DNA from: Litsea cubeba
Taxonomy: Eukaryota > Streptophyta > Magnoliopsida > Laurales > Lauraceae
Assembly: GCA_012931725.1 (NCBI GenBank)
Contig: CM022948.1
Location: forward strand, 89,736,888-89,800,887
DNA length: 64,000 bases
Direction: 5' to 3'
Shown here: piece by piece, positions 58,256-64,000 of the stretch
How the letters are laid out: each line of letters begins with the position of its first letter
Numbering within the stretch: the stretch's first letter is position 1
Program-made: the position numbers and the translations under genes
The notes under the pieces: generated by a model
The model's database searches: none
What the model saw: the letters and a program-made list of their open reading frames with translations, nothing else
Told to the model about the DNA's origin: nothing

Positions 58256-60696
58256 ATGGGGAATGAGGGTACAGAAAGCCCCACAATCGAAGTATCGAGC
58301 ATGAAAGGTTTTATTGGATACTTTTACCTATTCGATCTATCATCACAGGGCACATCCCAAATATATCTCAAAATATTAATATTTCTTGTATTTTATATAT
58401 ATATATATATATTCATATGGTGAGTTCAATTTCATGTAAAGAAGTATTTTCTTTTGCTTTTTCAAAAGGACATGTAAGGTTCCATGAGTCTGTTGGACAT
58501 TCTACCCCTATCACCAAATCAAGAGCAGATAGAAAGATTGAAATAGAAGATGGTCGCCAGATTCCAATGATACTTTCAAGAATGAAGTCAATTTTTTGGG
58601 GACAGAAGACAATCGATGCACCACAAGGAGAGAATATGAATGGTGCCCCTCCTCAGATGCCTCCTGCAAGTATCATGACCAGGCTTATACTGATCATGGT
58701 ATGGAGGAAGCTCATTAGAAATCCCAATACCTATGCCAGTGTCATTGGTATTGTCTGGTCCCTTGTGTCATTCTGGTAAGAATCTTCCACCTTATTGTTA
58801 GGTTACTTTGGACCCATCTGTTTATTGGCAATTTAGTTTCTAGTAATTCTAAACAATTGCATCCCTTAAAAGGGGCTAAAATTGAAAAATTAAAGGTGGT
58901 GATCTACAAATTAATGACTCAAATGTTCCGCTCCATTGGTAGGAAATGATAGCCAAGTCATCACCCTTTTAAATCAAATTCTAGAAAAAAAAAAAAAAAA
59001 AAGAAGGAGTCCCATCTACATGAGCACTACCCTCATCGTCCTCTTATATCCATCAAGTTCACCTTTTTTATGTTCTTTCATTACATATGGGCTTTCTATG
59101 AATTCCTAGGAATTCAATTCCGAGGATACGAAGAGGTCCTTTGTGATTATGATAATTATCCACAATATCACATTAGTAGGCATAAAATCATCAACAAAAT
59201 ATCAGTTTTCACATAAGTAAGAGTTATTTAATTTTAATGTAACAAAAATGATCAGGTACACCTAACCGCTTAAACAACTTTGGATAAGAAATCCAACTTT
59301 GATTACATATCCTGGATTTTGAACTCTTTTTTTTTTTTTTTATGGCATGTGGTTTTTAAGTTGTTTGACCCAATATGACTATTCACCTGGGTGGCGCCCA
59401 CACTAAGCCCACACAGGCGCACACCTAGTAAATACAAAATATGGGGAGCAAATTCATGCCTTTTGCAGTTATGCCACTCCACCAACTTCCAGTGGATGTA
59501 ATTATCTTAGGTCCATTTTTAACATATATATATATATATATTGAACTGATTGGACCGGTCATGTAGTCCAACTTGTTGTACTTGATTATTTGTTTTATTA
59601 CAACTATTATTATTTCTTATTTGTAATTTAACAAAGATGAAAACAAGTGGTCCATCTCTGAAAACATTATTGGAACCAGCCAAATTAAGCACTAAATTCT
59701 TGAACACTTTAACAAGTCATTCTTTTTAGTCTTTTTCTCATTTGATTGGAGTGTTAATAGATAAAGGTTATTATTGTGATAATCCCTTTTAATTAACTTT
59801 CAGGTGGAAGATTGAGATGCCTGCTATTATACAAGGCTCGATATCAATAATATCAAAAACTGGATTGGGAATGGCTATGTTCAGTCTAGGTACAAATCAT
59901 CCTCGTCATCTTTAGATTTCTATTTTTCCCACTTCTCAAAGTAGAACTCAACTCATATTTAAATGAGGCTAAGTTTTAGTCTTGATCGGGAATGTAATCC
60001 ACTGTGAGACCTTTCAATAACTCTATCTCCCACGATTAGCATGCATCTAAGTGGATCCCACAGATCTAATAATTTTACCTCTCATGAAAATTGTGAGTGG
60101 TAACTCTCAAACAAAAATTACTTACACCTGTGTGCGTATGTGTCTCACTTAAAAAGTTCTCATCTTAGTGGGGCCCAATTGGATGGACAATCAATGGAGG
60201 GATGGTGATCCTAGCCGTTGCTATATCCTTAGAGTTTAATGGCTATGCATTGAGTAGTATATATTAGTATCATATAAAATCCAACGTTGAGTAATGTCTA
60301 GACTCTAGACCATATGAAATTAGCACTAGTTCCAATTCAAAGGGGTATGGTATGTGTGAAGGGATTTAATTGATAAAAGGTGGGCCTCCTGTATGAAAAC
60401 TCAAAGAAGGTGCAAAAGATTGGCTTACTTGGAGAATTTATGATATTTTGTAGGGGAATGTTTATATGCATCTGTCCATCATCATAGAGTGAGGGACACT
60501 CCCCTTTTTGCATATGAAAAGTGCATTTTGTACCTCACCCTATGTACTTGAAAAGTACATTTTGTACTTGAAAATTTTCAAAAAGGGAAGTGTCCCTCAC
60601 CCTATGGTGAGGAAAGATACATATGAATGTTCCCCTATTATATATATATATATATATGTATATAGTTCCACAAAGATCTTATATGATTTTAAAGAC

Positions 60697-60806
60697 GGGA
60701 GATACTCCTATGAGAGATATCTCTCACTTTAGTATGAGATCAGATGGGGTGGGGGCCTATCTCGCGTATAAAGTGAGAGAGATCTCTCATAAAAGCATCT
60801 TCCTTT
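60697..60806. mobile_element. Foldback MITE relative in PINb intron 3
   Basis: GGGAGATACTCCTATGAGAG on the left and CTCTCATAAAAGCATCTTCC on the right, with the same TATGAGA / TCTCGC inner pairing. More diverged than 57859-57989. Confidence 0.6.
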
Positions 60807-60838
60807 AAAGACATTCTAGAATATATATACATATATAT

Positions 60839-61213
60839 GGGTAATATTCAGGTGGGAACTGTTTCCATATATTATGTGAGAACTTTTTTGTGGGGCCCAA
60901 TTGTGGGCCTCATTTGAGGATGGGACCAGGGGGGATGGAAAGATCTATGTGAGACCACCCCAAATATCAAGTTTGACCCCAAACTCATACCCCTCACCCC
61001 TTCATCCGCAGCCCACAAATTTAATGGCTTAATATTTTAAAAAAATATTCAACCCTTAATCCAACGGTTTAGTCTATTCGTATGTGTGCTAATCCTTGGA
61101 ATTAGTGACTATCAGGGGGTTCCCTATTGGTTGCTAGGTTTGGATGGGTTGCTAGTTGGACTCCACAAAAAAGTTCTCATATAATAGGTGAAAACCAGTT
61201 CTCACTTGAATAT
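60839..61213. mobile_element. MULE-type MITE in PINb intron 3
   Basis: Same family as 31665-32044 (AATATTCAGGTGGGAACT left, AGTTCTCACTTGAAT right, GGATGGGTTGCTAGTTGG inside). Target duplication not clear in the AT-rich flank. PINa intron 3 lacks it. Confidence 0.65.
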
Positions 61214-62105
61214 GAACTACTGATAATAATATATCAATCTCATGATCTTAAAGATATGATATGCTATATAGCAAAAGATATTATGTTTGGCTAAGTGTAT
61301 GATGTGATGACTTCGAGATTATTTTGACAAATTCTCTCACAATATTAAACCTTTATTTTAACAAAACTATTTTTAGTAACATATCATGCAATCACTCCAT
61401 CATTGTCCTACCAAATTGTAGCTAGGTGGGTAGGTACGAGGTAGGGAGAACTTAAGTTAAGGGCCTATTTATTTTCTAGAGTTTTGAAGGGGCATATTAA
61501 CAGGTCTATAGACTTGGATAGTTCTACAGAACCTTTTGAAATTCAAGTCATTCACCATGTACATGTATGAGTGTGTTTATATCTAATAGATTTGTATGAA
61601 AAGCAATAACTAGTGAAATACAATCTTTTACCCATATATACTTGCTTATTTCATTATGGTTAGACCTATTCGTTTGCCAATATTTAGCTAAATGAGGCCT
61701 TGATATTCATTGTAAGTAGAGAAGCTATTAAGCTTACCAGTTAGATGGTTTGTCTATTGAAAGTTTTAATCAAAATCGACATCAAAGAATATCGACGGCG
61801 GATCTCAACGACATGAGGAAGGACATAGGCAAAGAGACGAGAAAGAAGCAATTCAATAAATCTTGTTAAAGTATATATATCATGGTGCAGAGTTAAACAA
61901 TAACCCAAAACGCAATCATCTAGCAAGTGTTTGATTTACTATCAACTCTAATTGTTCATCAGGTCTTTTCATGGCTTTGCAACCGAAGATGATAGCTTGT
62001 GGAAGATCGGTTGCGGCATTCTCTATGGCCATTAGATTTGTGGTGGGTCCAGCAGTAATGGCGGCAACATCGGCTGCAATCGGAATTCGTGGTGTACTTT
62101 TGCAA

Positions 62106-62129
62106 GTCTCTATTGTTCAGGTGCATTCC

Positions 62130-62164
<35 letters not shown>

Positions 62165-62206
62165 CTTCTCTGTCTCTATTGTTCAGGTGCATTCCAACTC
62201 TCTCTC
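62106..62206 (+). repeat. 66-bp tandem duplication copying the PINb exon 4 splice donor
   Basis: GTCTCTATTGTTCAG followed by GTGCATTCC and a (CT)n run occurs at 62106-62140 and again at 62172-62206. The second copy offers a donor at 62187. Confidence 0.85.
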
Positions 62207-62837
62207 TCTCTCTCTTTCACCTCAACTTAGGGGCCGAGCCGAAGAGAGCCCATACAAGTGAAAAGAGAAGGCCCACACCGTAGGAAGGAGAGCCCACACA
62301 AGTGAAAATCTGCATACCTCGGGGTTAATCCCTGTCTAGCCTGGTGACAATAATGATTGCCAACTAACTAACCAAGCAACCCCTTGCTGTCAATTCTACA
62401 CACTGAAAAAAAAAAATCATGTCAAGGACAAAATGAGTCAATAAACTCAATAGCAAGTAAATACACACCAACCCACATTGAAATTCATTTGATATATAAA
62501 ATGAGGTATCTTTATCTTAGCTATTAGAAACGTGGATTGTTAAGATGAAGAAATTAGGATGACTTGATAAAGCTAATGATTTTGACTTGTTGGGTGCAGG
62601 CAGCTCTTCCTGAAGGGATTGTCCCCTTTGTATTTGCAAAGGAATACAACTGCCATGCAGACATACTCAGTACATCGTAAGTTCAATTCCCACGCTACCC
62701 CTCAATTTCTCTAAGAATGAAAAATGGAAAAAAATAACATAATGTTTGAATTTTTGTGTACTTTTTGCAGGGTCATTTTTGGCTTGATCATTGCTCTACC
62801 TGTAACAATAATCTACTATATTCTTCTTGGTCTCTAG

Positions 62838-64000
62838 TGAAGACAATGTTACAAAATATATTGAAGCAACTTGGGATTTATGGCAAGTAACATTTTGGAA
62901 TTACTACTTTTAGTATTCCAGTAAAAAAAACAAAAAAAAAATCTCCTAGGAAATCCGAAAGTCATTTCGAACAGTCTATAGGTCATCTAGGAATGTTAAA
63001 CATCATCATGGGAGTTTTGTTACATGTAAAGTCATGTCTTTGGAAATTTCCTTTTAAGTAGACTATATAAGGTTGTGTTGTGTTGTAGTTGTTTTGTAGC
63101 ATAAAAAAAAAAAAAAAGGTTTGTGAAGTCGTGAAGATATTCAAATGTTTGATATAGTCTTCTTGTTATTGTGAGTTGTGAGATGAATGAGAATATATAT
63201 TTTTTGTTAAGTGTTTTGGTTATTTGATTCAGAATAGGGGCTCTGTACGGCCCTTTGTCCATACAACCACACACACACAAGTACACACACACTGCACACC
63301 TTCGTATTTTCTACAAATTGGTATCAGAGTATTTCTTCAAAGTGATACTATAATATGTTTCTACAAAGTGGTATCATAGCATGTCTTCCGAGAGGTACTA
63401 GAATATGTTTATACATCAAATGCCATAATCCCATTATGTATGCAGTGTACAATCACAGGCCGCGTATGCTTATTCCATTGTTTTTTTCTGATGTCAGTAC
63501 ATTATGTAGATTTTACTCAGATGTGATTGATTCGGTAGAAAAATGATTGTGTTCCAAATTACAATTCAGAGCAATCAAAGAAAGGGAAACTGAATCTTGT
63601 GCTGGACTTTGTGGTGGGCGTACGAGTACATGTGTGTCACCCCACCCTACACATCTAATCTTTAGTTCACGTTTTCAATAGGATTAGGTTTTCTAATCCA
63701 CGTTAGTCTTTAAATTGTAATGGAATGAGATTATAAAAACCTAATAGAGATTGCCTTTTATATTATTTGATTTGATCATGCCTAAGACATGTCATTAAAC
63801 TTATAAGAAATGTAAAAGGAGTCAAATTACATTACTCAGTAAGGAAGACCTTTTTTTTTTTTTTTTTTCTATCGTTGGGCTGCTGGAGAGTGATGCTTTA
63901 ACTTGGACCAGGAAATTATCCTAAAGCATGTGTGTGAAATTAAAATGCCAACACCACTCAACTATGAGTGTGGTGGCCATTGAGGAAAACTTGTCACAGC
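62838..64000. other. PINb 3' flank
   Basis: It aligns with 39954-40509 and 41035-41630 of unit A, without the hAT element. T run at 63851-63869. The window ends at CTTGTCACAGC, which in unit A lies about 390 bp before the end of the PR1c reading frame. No gene is seen. Confidence 0.75.

Larger units (their letters stand above)
55738..62837 (+). pseudogene. PIN: PINb: PIN auxin carrier duplicate with a frameshift in exon 1
   Basis: Exons 55738-56880, 58469-58775, 59804-59889, 61963-62120, 62600-62676 and 62771-62837 match those of PINa in order, border and (for exons 2-6) exact length. Exon 1 lacks one nucleotide in a GGT/GGG run at about 56658-56670, so the frame ends at TGA 56674-56676 after 312 codons, within the hydrophilic loop. 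The other frame carries on with MNEVVYDGLGSGGKRKEE and HMFVWSTSASPV and joins the remaining exons without further stops. A truncated product would keep only the N-terminal bundle and part of the loop. Because the indel is in a simple-sequence run, a read error must be excluded first. If real, PINb is a very young pseudogene. Confidence 0.85.

Noticed and set aside
61971..62261. 96-codon frame reading PINb exon 4 into the (CT)n run as a separate gene
   Set aside because: It is exon 4 plus intron; the GT donor at 62121 and the exon 5 acceptor match PINa.

Overview
This is nuclear DNA of a flowering plant: GT-AG introns, a plant prefoldin gene, canonical PIN auxin carriers, PR-1 genes, a strayed piece of plastid 16S rDNA and a dense population of angiosperm transposons (hAT, PIF/Harbinger and Tourist-like, MULE-like MITEs, LINEs, tRNA-like SINE relics and one LTR element). 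The gene style would fit a non-grass angiosperm, possibly a magnoliid, but the window alone cannot settle the species.

Layout. 1-331 is the edge of an unrecognised membrane-protein gene (minus strand) with an in-frame stop. 0.8-13.1 kb holds two diverged direct copies of a block that each carry a broken PR-1 gene (PR1a, PR1b), separated and expanded by hAT elements and MITEs; one MITE-like element contains plastid rDNA. 13.95-19.69 kb is an apparently intact prefoldin subunit 1 gene (PFD1), for which I infer a 7-nt microexon. From about 19.97 kb to the right edge the window is a large tandem duplication: unit A (about 19.97-51.6 kb) and unit B (about 51.67 kb to beyond the edge). Each unit has a PFD1-downstream flank followed by a six-exon PIN gene; in unit A an inverted PR-1 copy (PR1c) follows. 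PINa (29916-39953) is intact at 611 codons. PINb (55738-62837) keeps all splice sites but has a 1-nt frameshift in exon 1 and a LINE in its promoter. A third PIN relic (exon 5 only) lies at the A/B junction.

The two units serve as filled and empty sites for each other. This gives clean boundaries for a 6.3-kb PIF/Harbinger element (TTA target duplication), hAT elements with 8-bp duplications, a 1.1-kb Tourist-like element with an internal 80-bp minisatellite, and a MULE-like MITE. A separate 5.3-kb LTR element (42593-47924) has 1.79-kb LTRs, a Gag ORF and no Pol, in the manner of TR-GAG elements. It sits in the leader of PR1c with a perfect 5-bp duplication, and its LTRs carry a dense cluster of ACCGAC motifs.

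Functionally, the only clearly intact protein-coding genes are PFD1 (cytosolic chaperone for tubulin and actin) and PINa (auxin export). All three PR-1 copies have different disabling lesions. Everything else is repeat-derived or intergenic.
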